Shown here: positions 45,513 through 54,557 of the stretch, piece after piece
How positions within the stretch are numbered: position 1 is the stretch's first letter
Layout of the letters: each line of letters begins with the position of its first letter
From: Corynebacterium sp.
GTDB lineage: Bacteria > Actinomycetota > Actinomycetes > Mycobacteriales > Mycobacteriaceae
Direction of reading: 5' to 3'
Length of the DNA stretch: 64,000 nucleotides
Assembly (NCBI GenBank): GCA_030531005.1
Contig: JAUMTW010000006.1
Span: 124,001 to 188,000, forward strand
Program-made: the position numbers and the translations under genes
Notes under the pieces: model-generated
Databases searched by the model: none
What the model was told of the DNA's origin: nothing
Seen by the model: only the letters and a program-made list of their open reading frames with translations

Positions 45513-46613
45513 ATGCGGGCAGCCCGTTTTTATGATCGTGAAGACATTCGCATTGAAGAAGTGGATCCGCAACCATTGACTTCAGACAGTGTTCGGATCG
45601 ATGTAGCTTGGTGCGGTATTTGTGGTACGGATTTGCATGAGTACCTGGACGGCCCAATTTTCTGTCCAGAACACGGACACCCTCACCCAATTTCTGGAGA
45701 AGATGCTCCGGTGACCTTGGGACACGAATTCTCCGGGGTTATTGCTGAAGTGGGTCCAGAAGTGACTGGTCTTGAAGTAGGGGACCATGTAGTCGTGGAG
45801 CCATATATTGTTGCTGACGATGTAGACACCAGTGAAGATTCCAAGACTTATCACCTCAGTGAGAATATGAACTTCGTTGGCCTGGCTGGTCGTGGTGGCG
45901 GGCTCTCTGAAAACATCGTGGTTGGGCAACGCTGGGTGCACAAAATTTCCAAAGATATTCCGCTGGATCAAGCAGCCCTCATCGAGCCACTGGCTGTGGC
46001 TTATCATGCAGTAGAGCGTGCCGGAGTGCTGGAGCTTAGTGAAGCAGAACGCGCTAAGCTCACTGCTCTTATCGGTGGCGCTGGCCCTATCGGTGTGCTC
46101 ACTGGTGCTGTGCTGAAGGCATTGGGTGTGCGTGTGATCATTTCGGAATTGTCTGAATTGCGCCGCCAAAAGGCTTTGGATTCTGCAGCCGCAGATGTAG
46201 CACTGAACCCAGCTGAGCAAGATGTTGTGGAAGAAGTGCTGAAGCTCACCGATGGACGCGGTGCCGATGTGTCCTTCGAGTGCACCTCCGTTGAAGTTGT
46301 GCTCAATACTCTCCTGAAAGCTATGGCACCTCGTGGCATCGTGGTTAATGTCTCCATTTGGGGCAAGCAGCCAGTAGTTGATTTGCACACCGTAGTCATG
46401 AAGGAATTGGATTTGCGTGGCACCATCGGCTACGTCAACAACCACCCAGACACTATCAAGTTGGTCGAGTCCGGCAAGATTAATCTGAAGCCTTTCATCA
46501 CCGGCAAGATTGGCTTGGAGCATATCGTTGATGAAGGCTTCGATACTTTGATTCATCGTAATGAGACAGCAGTGAAGATTCTGGTTTCTCCTTCCGGAAA
46601 GGGATTGGAATAA
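45513..46613 (+). CDS. Zinc-dependent 2,3-butanediol dehydrogenase family protein
   Basis: 366 residues, medium-chain dehydrogenase. Catalytic zinc ligands lie in WCGICGTDLHEY and GHEFSGV; the cofactor motif is GGAGPIGVL. Close in pattern to (R,R)-butanediol dehydrogenase (YLDGPIFCPEHGHPHPISGE is characteristic), interconverting acetoin and butanediol with NAD; other secondary alcohols are possible. Start ATG 45513 follows AAAGGAAG; the longer frame from 45453 is unlikely. The FAD oxidase gene follows after 114 bp, and both could serve fermentation-product use. Confidence 0.85.
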   Translation: MRAARFYDREDIRIEEVDPQPLTSDSVRIDVAWCGICGTDLHEYLDGPIFCPEHGHPHPISGEDAPVTLGHEFSGVIAEVGPEVTGLEVGDHVVVEPYIVADDVDTSEDSKTYHLSENMNFVGLAGRGGGLSENIVVGQRWVHKISKDIPLDQAALIEPLAVAYHAVERAGVLELSEAERAKLTALIGGAGPIGVLTGAVLKALGVRVIISELSELRRQKALDSAAADVALNPAEQDVVEEVLKLTDGRGADVSFECTSVEVVLNTLLKAMAPRGIVVNVSIWGKQPVVDLHTVVMKELDLRGTIGYVNNHPDTIKLVESGKINLKPFITGKIGLEHIVDEGFDTLIHRNETAVKILVSPSGKGLE

Positions 46614-46727
46614 CTTTCTTGAGGGAATGATTTTTCCTGCCCCCACGCAGCGCGTTACTTTAAAAGGAGTAGCGCGCTGTTGCGCATTCTCATCAATTTT
46701 ATGAACTCATTTGTGAAAGGACAGCCC

Positions 46728-48071
46728 GTGGTAAATGCTCAGTCTCTTATTGATCGATTGCCTGCCGCAAAGTTTTTGACGGAACCTGCGGAAATGGAAC
46801 CCTATACCGTGGATGCATCTCCGGCACCAGCTGATGGCGTACCATTAGCAGTATTCTGCCCGCATAGCACTGAGGAAGTTGCTACGGCTATGGCCTGGGC
46901 GAATGAGCATGAAGTCCCGGTGTCAATTTGGGGTGCCGGTTCCGGTGTTGCCGGTGGAGCTTTGGCATATGAGAAGGGGTTGGTTGTTGCTCTCCATGAG
47001 ATGAATGAAATTCTGGAAATTGACCCTGCATCTCGTATTGCGCGTGTGCAAGCCGGCGTAATGAATGAAGACTTGGATAACGCTGCACGAGAACATAATC
47101 TCTTTTTCGCTCCGGATCCAGCCAGCTCCGCTATCTCAACGATCGGGGGAAACATTGCCACAAATGCTGGTGGATTGCGTTGCATTGCTTATGGAAATAC
47201 AGCACAAGCAGTAGCAGAGCTCACTGTGGTATTAGCAGACGGTAGCGTCGTGCATACTGGTTCACGGACGATGAAAAATACGACGGGTCTGAACCTTACC
47301 CAACTCTTTGTTGGGTCGGAAGGCGTATTAGGCGTCATTACCGAAGCTACAGTGTGGCTGCTTCCAGTTCCTGTCGGTGGCGCAGAGTCCTTCCTCGCTA
47401 GCTTTGACAGCATTGCTGATGCAGGTAGAGCAGTAGTTGGCATCATGAGCTCCGAAGCCCAATTGGAAAACTTGGAGCTGCTCGATGCCCAAACTGCTGC
47501 TTGGATTGAAGAAGATACAAATGCGGGGTTGCCTCAACCAAAGGCTGCGTTGCTCATGGGAATGGCACGAGGGACAACTGCTGCGCAAAGTGTTGACGTA
47601 GCAGTGGGAATTTGTGCTGCTATGGGGGCTGTGGAAGTACGCCGTGAAGAAGGGGATGCCGCGATGAAGCCGCGAAAATTGGCGCACTCGGCTCAAGTCT
47701 CCCGTGGAGAATGGGTCTTCGGCGATGTTGGAGTGCCAGTGCCTCGGCTTCCAGAATTGATTGAGGCAATTGAAGAGATCGAACGCGAAGTTGGCATCCC
47801 CATTCGCCACATTGCACATGCCGGTGACGGTAATATGCATCCTTCGGTACTGGTGGTTGATGGGGACCGTGAGGGAGCGGAGCGTGCCCTAGATAGAATA
47901 ACTATGCGTGCACTGGAGCTGCACGGTGTGATTACGGGCGAGCATGGTATTGGTAAATTGAAGCATCATGAATTGACGCACCAATTTGATGATGCCACGT
48001 TGGATTTGCAGCGGCGTATCAAAGCTGCCCTGGATCCCAAAGGAATCCTAAGCCCGGGACGCGCAGTGTAG
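46728..48071 (+). CDS. FAD-linked 2-hydroxyacid oxidase (GlcD / D-lactate dehydrogenase type)
   Basis: About 447 residues from GTG 46728, preceded by GAAAGGA. The FAD-binding PCMH domain has VSIWGAGSGVAGGAL, the pattern SSAISTIGGNIATNAGGLRC and YGNTAQAVAELTVVLADGS. The C-terminal domain has the substrate-site segments RHIAHAGDGNMHP and GEHGIGKLK. The family oxidises D-lactate or glycolate and feeds electrons to the quinone pool. The lactate permease/LldR genes lie 6 kb away, which fits lactate use, but the substrate is not proven. Terminator follows. Confidence 0.87.
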   Translation: MVNAQSLIDRLPAAKFLTEPAEMEPYTVDASPAPADGVPLAVFCPHSTEEVATAMAWANEHEVPVSIWGAGSGVAGGALAYEKGLVVALHEMNEILEIDPASRIARVQAGVMNEDLDNAAREHNLFFAPDPASSAISTIGGNIATNAGGLRCIAYGNTAQAVAELTVVLADGSVVHTGSRTMKNTTGLNLTQLFVGSEGVLGVITEATVWLLPVPVGGAESFLASFDSIADAGRAVVGIMSSEAQLENLELLDAQTAAWIEEDTNAGLPQPKAALLMGMARGTTAAQSVDVAVGICAAMGAVEVRREEGDAAMKPRKLAHSAQVSRGEWVFGDVGVPVPRLPELIEAIEEIEREVGIPIRHIAHAGDGNMHPSVLVVDGDREGAERALDRITMRALELHGVITGEHGIGKLKHHELTHQFDDATLDLQRRIKAALDPKGILSPGRAV

Positions 48072-48108
48072 CAGTTCGCAATATCTACTATCTACTCACC
48101 ACAAGAGG

Positions 48109-48155
48109 CACCCTCCCTATGCATAGCGTGTCAGGCGTGTAAGGAGGGTGTTTTT
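48109..48155. terminator. Intrinsic terminator after the oxidase gene
   Basis: CACCCTCC/GGAGGGTG around a 26-nt loop, then TTTTT. Confidence 0.8.
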
Positions 48156-48230
48156 CCTAATGCCGTCTCTGTGCGGTTATACCTGGCAAGACGTGAATAT
48201 TTGAATATGGGTCAACTATGGGAAGAAATT

Positions 48231-49241
48231 TTACAACGAGTGCTTTGCGAGTATTTTGCCACGCAATGCGCCACCTGTAAGATCCGCGAGAGCCTGGGGG
48301 ATTTCTGAAAATTTCACCTCAGTTCCCTGATGCGGATACAGGATGCCGGCATCGACAAGCTTGGTGATCTCGGAGAGGTCCTGTCCATTCGGGGAAACAA
48401 AGAAGAAGGTGTAATGAGCGCCTGCTTTCTTTGCTGCTCGGCGTACTCGGTAGCTGAGGGTTTTGATAATCCACTGTACTGGCTTTTTCGCTCCAAGGCT
48501 GCGGGCGAAATCGATATCTGGTGGGCCAGAAATTCCCACTACCGTAGCTCCCGGAGCTACAATTTGCATTGCCCCTAGGAGAGTTTTTTCGCCTTGAGTA
48601 TCGAGGACAAAGGTAGGATGAATATCTTCTTGTTTGGCAACCTCCACAAAGTCTTCGGTCCGGTAATCAATCACCCGAGAAACACCTAGTTCTTCTAGAC
48701 GCTGGCGATCTTTCGCAGATGCCGTGGTGACAACTTTCGCTCCCAGATGCAAGGCCAATTCCACGGCAAGCAGGCCAACACTACCTGCGCCACCTTGAAT
48801 GAGAACCACATCGTCGGTCTGTACCCTGCCAATGGTCGTCAGCGCTTGCCACGCCGTTAACGCGTTGACTGGAAGTCCCGCAGCCAATTTCAGGTCGATG
48901 GTTTCCGGGATTTTGCTTATGAGAGTTGCTGGAATTGGGACATATTCAGCCCAGGCCCCGCTTCGTTCAAGTTGTACGTGTGCGTAGACTTTTTCGCCAA
49001 TTCTCCAATCAGTAACTTGGGAACCTGTTTCGACGATTTTTCCTGAAAATTCGGATCCGATAATCATGGGTAGGTCGAAGTGAGCTACCGCTTTGAATTC
49101 ACCAGCGCGCAAGCGCTCATCACCGTGGTTCAGCCCAGAGTATTCTACTCTAACCAGTACTTCATTTGGCATGGGGGTCGGGCGTTGAGTGTCCACGAAG
49201 CGTAGTGGTTCCCCATATTTTTGTAGTTGGATGCTTTGCAT
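48231..49241 (-). CDS. NADPH:quinone oxidoreductase family protein (zinc-free MDR)
   Basis: 336 residues of the quinone oxidoreductase branch of medium-chain reductases. Substrate domain with SGLNHGDERLRAGEF; cofactor loop VLIQGGAGSVGLLAVELALHL (the GGAGSVG pattern of QOR); no zinc ligands. It reduces quinones or electrophilic enals with NADPH. The divergent neighbour is an HxlR/DUF24 regulator, the arrangement of the characterised qor2-qorR pair of Corynebacterium glutamicum. Confidence 0.87.
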   Translation of the reverse strand: MQSIQLQKYGEPLRFVDTQRPTPMPNEVLVRVEYSGLNHGDERLRAGEFKAVAHFDLPMIIGSEFSGKIVETGSQVTDWRIGEKVYAHVQLERSGAWAEYVPIPATLISKIPETIDLKLAAGLPVNALTAWQALTTIGRVQTDDVVLIQGGAGSVGLLAVELALHLGAKVVTTASAKDRQRLEELGVSRVIDYRTEDFVEVAKQEDIHPTFVLDTQGEKTLLGAMQIVAPGATVVGISGPPDIDFARSLGAKKPVQWIIKTLSYRVRRAAKKAGAHYTFFFVSPNGQDLSEITKLVDAGILYPHQGTEVKFSEIPQALADLTGGALRGKILAKHSL

Positions 49242-49255
49242 GAGAAAGTCCTTGC

Positions 49256-49267
49256 AACTAGGTAGTT
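49256..49267. promoter_or_regulatory. Candidate operator between quinone reductase and HxlR regulator
   Basis: AACTAGGTAGTT, an inverted repeat with 5-bp arms, 15 bp from the reductase start. Similar half sites (ACTA) recur to 49296. It fits autoregulation by the divergent regulator. Confidence 0.5.
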
Positions 49268-49360
49268 ATAAAATGTAAGTACTAGCCTAGGTGAACTACT
49301 TTCAATATGCAATTACTTGGGTGTAGAGTGAAAGTAAATATAGCTAGAGAGTGGAAGAGT

Positions 49361-49753
49361 ATGGATCCACAACGCTCAGAATGTCCAATTAATCGCACCG
49401 TGGAGATTTTAGGTGACAAATGGAGTCTGCTGATTTTGAGGGACGTCTTACTCCGGGGAGCGCGCAGTTTCGGCGATGTCTTGCAGGCGAATGTTGAACA
49501 GATTAGTGCGCCGATGCTTTCCCGGCGCCTCAAGCATTTGGTGGCAGAGGGATTTCTAGAGAAAACGACGGCAGCTCGCGGCATGCAAGGCCACTATGCG
49601 CCTACGCAAAAAGCGATAGATGCAATCCCGATTTTGGTGGCGTTCGCCCAATTTGGCTCTGATTACTATCCAGAAACTGCGGATTATTTTCCGGAAGAAT
49701 TTCGAGATAGCCAGAAAATCGAAGCTGCCATGCGGATGCTCAAAGCAGAGTAG
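49361..49753 (+). CDS. HxlR (DUF24) family redox-type regulator, QorR-like
   Basis: 130 residues from ATG 49361 (MDPQRSECPINRTVEILGDK). Winged HTH of the HxlR family: GDKWSLLILRDVLLRGARSF, then RRLKHLVAEGFLEKTTAARG. The N-terminal Cys8 is at the position of the redox-sensing Cys conserved in QorR, YodB and HypR. It should repress the divergent quinone reductase gene until oxidised by diamide or quinones. An upstream start at 49307 is less likely. Confidence 0.88.
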   Translation: MDPQRSECPINRTVEILGDKWSLLILRDVLLRGARSFGDVLQANVEQISAPMLSRRLKHLVAEGFLEKTTAARGMQGHYAPTQKAIDAIPILVAFAQFGSDYYPETADYFPEEFRDSQKIEAAMRMLKAE

Positions 49754-50352
49754 CCGAAGGAAACAGTCTGATGCTTCCATCCTGAATACTGGGGAAATAG
49801 CTTCAGTAGCGAAAGATCCTGAACTTACCATCGTGTGCGAATCAAATCAATGGTATTACTTCTCGGTACGTGTACGGATGACGTAATACGCGGTAGGGGT
49901 TGGTTCTCGGGATGTATGTCGGCAACATATTCATCAGGATTCCCGGTGTTTATGGGGTAGCCAATATGCTCTCTCGTCGGAGGCGTTGCAGGAAGTTTTC
50001 CTAAGTTTCCGCTTGGTTTATTGATGGCATTGGTGTTGGCGGTACTTTGATGAGCTCGGTGGCGGTGCAATGCTGCGCTGAGACGCCGTACTGTGGTGGG
50101 ATTGATTGTTACGGCGCATTTTTATTGTGGGGTGTGATGTGTGTGCTCGGGGAAAAGAGGGAATTGTTAATAACTTTTGAGCTATAGACAGGTGTAGCGT
50201 ACAATCAGGCTACCAACAGTGCTTGGGTGCCCAAAGTTCCATATCCAACTACTAGTCCTATCGATAGGGATTAGGTAGCTTCAGTATGAAAATACACAGG
50301 ATAAGGGATAGAAACGGGTATCAACGTAATGAATCGTAGGAGGTAACCCTTC
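49754..50352. other. Gap with gene remnant
   Basis: 600 bp. A fragment at 49990-50051 (AGSFPKFPLGLLMALVLAVL) looks like the end of a lost membrane protein. A terminator lies at 50084-50122. AGGAGGTAA before 50353 is the next ribosome binding site. Confidence 0.45.
50084..50122 (+). terminator. Orphan intrinsic terminator
   Basis: CGCCGTA/TACGGCG with a 19-nt loop, then CATTTTTATT. No intact gene precedes it on this strand. Confidence 0.6.
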
Positions 50353-51705
50353 ATGCCAGTGCCAAATAGTGCAGCCGGTAAGCGTGCATACGAACTTGAT
50401 CGCGCCCACGTTTTCCACTCATGGTCGGCGCAAAAAGCCTTAGATCCCCTGGTTATCGAAGGCGGTGAGGGTTCATATCTCATCGACGCCGACGGCAACC
50501 GCTATCTGGATTTCTCCTCCCAGTTAGTATTCACCAACATAGGGCACCAGCACCCCAAACTGGTCAAGGCGATTCAAGAACAAGCTGGCAACCTGGCAAC
50601 CTTGGCACCTGCGCACGCCACCAGTAAGCGTGGTGAGGCTGCGAAAAAGATCGTGGACCACTTGCCAGAAAATCTCAACAAGGTGCTGTTCACTAATGGT
50701 GGGGCCGATGCCGTTGAGCATGCCATCCGCCTGGCACGCCTGCACACCGGTCGCTATAAGGTATTTTCTCAATTCCGCAGCTATCATGGTGCAACCCACA
50801 CCACCTTGAACATTTCTGGTGATAATCGCCGCTGGCCAAATGACTATGGTGCTGGAGCCACCAGCCGTTTCTTCGGTCCATTCTTGTACCGCAGCGCCTA
50901 TAACGCCACTACCGAAGAAGAAGAGCGCGATCGCAGCTTAGCAGCTTTAGAAAATTTGATCGCCTTTGAAGGCCCGGATGCTTTTGCTGCTTTGATCTTG
51001 GAATCCATTCCCGGAACCGCCGGATTCATGCCGCCTCCAGCAGGATTCTTGGAAGGCGTCCGCGAGATTTGCGATAAGTACGGTATCGTGATGATCCTCG
51101 ATGAGGTCATGGTGGGCTTTGGCCGGACCGGTACGTGGTTTGGTTTCCAGAACTACGATGTCAAGCCAGATCTGGTTACCTTTGCAAAGGGTGTGAATTC
51201 CGGTTATGTCCCACTTGGTGGTGTCGCTATCTCTGATGAGATTGCGGCTACCTTCGATGAACGCGCCTACCCAGGTGGCCTGACCTACTCTGGCCACCCG
51301 CTGGCGACTGCCGCAGCAGCTGCCACCATCGACATCATGGAAGAGGAAGGCACGGTTGAAGCTGCCGCCAAGATTGGCGCGGAAGTCTTTGGCCCTGAAC
51401 TTGCCAAGCTGCAAGAAAAGCACCCAAGCATCGGTGAAGTTCGTGGTAAAGGTGCATTCTGGGCGCTGGACTTAGTCGTTGATCGCGAGACTAAAGAGCC
51501 GTTGAGCCCTTATGGCGCTGTCAATGAGAAGATGGCCGAGGTCGTTAAGGCTTGTGTGAGCCGTGGCCTGCTCATCTTCTTTAGCATGCACCGCATTCAC
51601 ATCACTCCACCATTGAATATTTCTGAAGAGGATGCTCGGAAGGGGCTGGCAATTCTCGATGCTGCGTTGGATGTAGCCGATAGCTTCTATACTGGGAAAA
51701 AATAG
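50353..51705 (+). CDS. Class III aminotransferase
   Basis: 450 residues, fold type I PLP enzyme of the omega-amino acid/taurine/beta-alanine:pyruvate group. The PLP-binding Lys is in LVTFAKGVNSGYVPLGG; LDEVMVGFGRTGTWFG holds the cofactor Asp; FTNGGADAVEHAIRLAR binds phosphate. Substrate unknown. AGGAGG lies 10 bp before the ATG. The alcohol dehydrogenase gene follows after 57 bp, so the pair may turn an amine into an aldehyde and then an alcohol (inference). Confidence 0.88.
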   Translation: MPVPNSAAGKRAYELDRAHVFHSWSAQKALDPLVIEGGEGSYLIDADGNRYLDFSSQLVFTNIGHQHPKLVKAIQEQAGNLATLAPAHATSKRGEAAKKIVDHLPENLNKVLFTNGGADAVEHAIRLARLHTGRYKVFSQFRSYHGATHTTLNISGDNRRWPNDYGAGATSRFFGPFLYRSAYNATTEEEERDRSLAALENLIAFEGPDAFAALILESIPGTAGFMPPPAGFLEGVREICDKYGIVMILDEVMVGFGRTGTWFGFQNYDVKPDLVTFAKGVNSGYVPLGGVAISDEIAATFDERAYPGGLTYSGHPLATAAAAATIDIMEEEGTVEAAAKIGAEVFGPELAKLQEKHPSIGEVRGKGAFWALDLVVDRETKEPLSPYGAVNEKMAEVVKACVSRGLLIFFSMHRIHITPPLNISEEDARKGLAILDAALDVADSFYTGKK

Positions 51706-51762
51706 CTTCTTCGTGCAGGCTGCTGAGGGTTTTGTTTAGCGTAGAAGCATAGAAAGGTTTTC

Positions 51763-52815
51763 ATGACAACCACACACGAAGTACGTGCTTGGGGAACCAC
51801 TGCCTTGGGTAATTCCTTGGAGCCAGTGACCATCACCCGGCGTACCATGCGGGACAATGATGTGCGCATTCGCATTGAATATGCCGGCATTTGTCACTCG
51901 GACATCCATACCATGTATGGCGACTGGGGCGAGCGCCAATATCCTCTGGTGCCTGGCCATGAAATTGTGGGCATCGTTGAAGAGGTAGGCTCTGATGTTT
52001 CGAAGTTCAAAGTAGGCCAGCGCGTAGGCGTGGGCTGCTTTGTAAACTCCTGCGAGCAGTGCGAGCCGTGCGAGGCAGGGGAACAGGGCTACTGTGTCAA
52101 CGGGGTTGTCGCTACCTATGGCGGCACAGATAAGTACACCGATGGCGAATATACCCAAGGTGGGTACTCTCAAGAGGTCATTGTCCAAGAGCATTTTGTG
52201 CTCAATATTCCCGAGGCAGCAGATGCTGCTGCCACCGCCCCCTTATTGTGTGCTGGTATCACCACCTACTCACCTCTGAAGCATTGGGGCGCTGGTCCTG
52301 GAAAGAAAGTCGGCATAATTGGTGTTGGTGGCCTCGGGCACGTGGGGGTGAAGATCGCAGCAGCACTAGGCGCAGAAGTGATTGCGTTCTCGCAGTCTGA
52401 CTCCAAGAAAGACGATGCCCTAAAGTTTGGAGCTAGCCGCCATGTTGCCAGCGCGGATGGTCTTCCTGAAGATCTCGTTCATAGTTTGGACTTGCTGATT
52501 AATACGGTTTCAGCAGACTTAAACATGGATGAATATCTGAATTTGTTGGCTTTCAATGGCACTTTTGTGCAGTTGGGCCTGCCACAGGATCCTATGCGTA
52601 TCGCGGCCCGTTCCCTTACGCAGCGGCGCATTTCTGTGGCGGGTTCCCTGGTTGGAGGTATCCCAGAAACCCAAGAAATGCTGGACTTCTGCGCAGAGCA
52701 TGGCATCGGGGCAGAAATTGAGCTCATCGATGCTCACTACATTAACGAAGCCTATAAGCGCACGGTAGATTCGGATGTACGGTATCGCTTCGTAATTGAT
52801 GCCGAAAGTTTCTAG
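51763..52815 (+). CDS. Zinc-dependent NADP alcohol dehydrogenase (YahK / cinnamyl type)
   Basis: 350 residues. Catalytic zinc ligands in GICHSDIHTMYGDWG and GHEIVGIVEEVG; the structural zinc lobe CEQCEPCEAGEQGYC has four Cys; cofactor motif GVGGLGHVGVKIAAALGA. The family reduces a broad range of aldehydes with NADPH. GAAAGG lies upstream. Operon with the aminotransferase and ended by a strong terminator. Confidence 0.92.
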   Translation: MTTTHEVRAWGTTALGNSLEPVTITRRTMRDNDVRIRIEYAGICHSDIHTMYGDWGERQYPLVPGHEIVGIVEEVGSDVSKFKVGQRVGVGCFVNSCEQCEPCEAGEQGYCVNGVVATYGGTDKYTDGEYTQGGYSQEVIVQEHFVLNIPEAADAAATAPLLCAGITTYSPLKHWGAGPGKKVGIIGVGGLGHVGVKIAAALGAEVIAFSQSDSKKDDALKFGASRHVASADGLPEDLVHSLDLLINTVSADLNMDEYLNLLAFNGTFVQLGLPQDPMRIAARSLTQRRISVAGSLVGGIPETQEMLDFCAEHGIGAEIELIDAHYINEAYKRTVDSDVRYRFVIDAESF

Positions 52816-52851
52816 GACGCGACTATAGTCAGCAGCAATTGCTGAAGTGGT

Positions 52852-52890
52852 AATCCGAGTATCTCATGTGATGGGATACTCGGATTTTTG
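52852..52890 (+). terminator. Intrinsic terminator of the aminotransferase-alcohol dehydrogenase unit
   Basis: Perfect 12-bp stem AATCCGAGTATC/GATACTCGGATT, 11-nt loop, then a T-run. Confidence 0.95.
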
Positions 52891-53583
52891 TATGGGTTTG
52901 CATGAGGCGGAAAGCCACTGTGGAATATGGCAGAGCTATACCTCTTTGGTGAAGATATCCTTGTCACTAACGTACTTATGAAATGCCCTAGCACCGCTTC
53001 GATCACAACTGTGAGTCCGAGATCTAAGCGCAACCAAGTAGCTGCATAGCCTTTGGTATTGGCACAGTAACTTGGAATACCACATTCAGTGCCAACAAAT
53101 AATGCTGCAAACGAGTATGTCGTTCACGTGCCAAAAGAAGAAGCATTGAAAATTGCTGCGGTGCAGCATATCAATTCTTTGATGCGAACCGGATTCTTTC
53201 ATCTCGTAATCCAACTCGTAACTGAACTCATCATCGAAGGTGCCTCGTTGGCTCAATGAGTACTCGATGGAATTGGCTGCGCTTCCTTAAACAAAAGCTG
53301 CTACAGTCCCGCGTTGAATGCGATTCGGCATGAAGCAAATCGCATGCTCTGGTAAGGCGCTGTGTTTTGCCTCTGGCGATAGTGCCCGGGGACGAGCAGA
53401 CAGCTCATCGTTGTGTAGTAGAAATGCTGCCGCTGGTATCGCGCATGAAAGGCCGGCAAGTTTCGCGCAAAAAATATGGGATCTGTGGTTCTCACAATTT
53501 TGCGCTGCTTTGTGGCGCAGTATTGCCTTGAGAGATTTGAAGGCTAGACGGGAAGGTCGTGGCGACTACTGGAGATGATGGAC
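52891..53583. other. Gap with decayed coding sequence
   Basis: At 53085-53261 one + frame reads PTNNAANEYVVHVPKEEALK and on to ELIIEGASLAQ before a stop, without a start. Further fragments follow in other frames. I take it as the remains of a gene of unknown type. Confidence 0.4.
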
Positions 53584-54351
53584 CTAGCAATCGGGGAGAT
53601 TATCGTTGCGAACTTTTTGGCGGTAGGCAGCATGAGGCTCACCAAGGGCAGAGAGACCATAGAACCACTTGATATGCTGAGTCACTTCCTTAGGTGCAAT
53701 GTGCGCATCACCGCTCGATACAGCCCGAAAAATAGCGCGGTGTTGGCGTTGTAATTCTTCTTTAGTTGCTGACCAATCTTCCAGGTATGGTACTGCTTCT
53801 TGAACATAGCCCACGGTAGCTAGATGGAGGGACTCAATGACCGTCTGAGTGACCATATTTCCAGCTAAATTAGAAATTGCGTAGTGGAAATGCGTATCAC
53901 AATAGTGAAAGTGCTGATCGCTAATAGTGGGATCATCCATCTGCTCTAACAACTGGTGGGCCTGAGCCAATGTGGGGGCATGCTCTGGTGCATGGGCTAC
54001 CTGAGCTGCTTGGGCGGCAGCTTGACCTTCCAGCAATATCCTGGTTTCGACAATATCCGCAACTGGAAGGGTGCGAGTAGCAATATGCATCCGTAATGCC
54101 CAGCCCAAAGCGTCTGAGGGCTCAGACACCACAATCGCCCCGGCCTTGGGTCCAGATCCAACTCCGGAACGAATCAACCCCACAGCGGATAATATCCGCA
54201 AGGCTTCGCGTACTGATGCCCGCGAGATACCGAATTCTTCTGCTAAGGTGCGCTCACCCGGTAAACGGTCCCCAATGCGCAACTGTCCGTGGCGTAGGCG
54301 ATGCTCGATGGAATTCAGGAGGCCTGTATAAGTAGGGGGCTTGGCATTCAT
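53584..54351 (-). CDS. lldR: FadR-type GntR regulator, LldR-like
   Basis: 255 residues. N-terminal winged HTH (RIGDRLPGERTLAEEFGISR, then VREALRILSAVGLI) and a C-terminal FCD ligand domain with metal-binding His (FHYCDTHFHYAIS). In C. glutamicum LldR represses the lactate permease/dehydrogenase operon and is released by L-lactate. Here it lies downstream of the lactate permease on the same strand, and a matching operator lies upstream of the permease. Confidence 0.87.
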   Translation of the reverse strand: MNAKPPTYTGLLNSIEHRLRHGQLRIGDRLPGERTLAEEFGISRASVREALRILSAVGLIRSGVGSGPKAGAIVVSEPSDALGWALRMHIATRTLPVADIVETRILLEGQAAAQAAQVAHAPEHAPTLAQAHQLLEQMDDPTISDQHFHYCDTHFHYAISNLAGNMVTQTVIESLHLATVGYVQEAVPYLEDWSATKEELQRQHRAIFRAVSSGDAHIAPKEVTQHIKWFYGLSALGEPHAAYRQKVRNDNLPDC

Positions 54352-54444
54352 AGTAGAACTCCTTTCTCGAGTCGCGCGTCCTTTAGGAGACGCGGCCAGA
54401 GCATTGTGGTTGGTCGGGCAATCTGGTGGGCGGGGAGTGATGGA

Positions 54445-54491
54445 TAAGGCGGTGCCAACCGGTCTGTGTTTTCCGGATGGACACCGCCTTA
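54445..54491. promoter_or_regulatory. Long hairpin between lactate permease and lldR
   Basis: TAAGGCGGTG pairs with CACCGCCTTA, with a further CCAACCGG/CCGGATGG inner stem. No T-tract, so mRNA stability or partial termination is likelier than full termination. Confidence 0.55.
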
Positions 54492-54557
54492 ATGGAGGTG
54501 AGGGGAGCGCAGGTTATACCCGCGCACTCTCGTTTATATCGGCTGGTCTCTAAAGTT

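Noticed and set aside
45582..46646. A 354-codon open frame on the minus strand opposite the butanediol-type dehydrogenase gene
   Set aside because: It is antisense to a clear dehydrogenase, has no recognised domain and shows unusual Cys/His/Gln-rich composition typical of a shadow frame.
47328..47840. A 170-codon open frame opposite the FAD oxidase gene
   Set aside because: Shadow of a strongly conserved gene on the other strand; composition is not protein-like.
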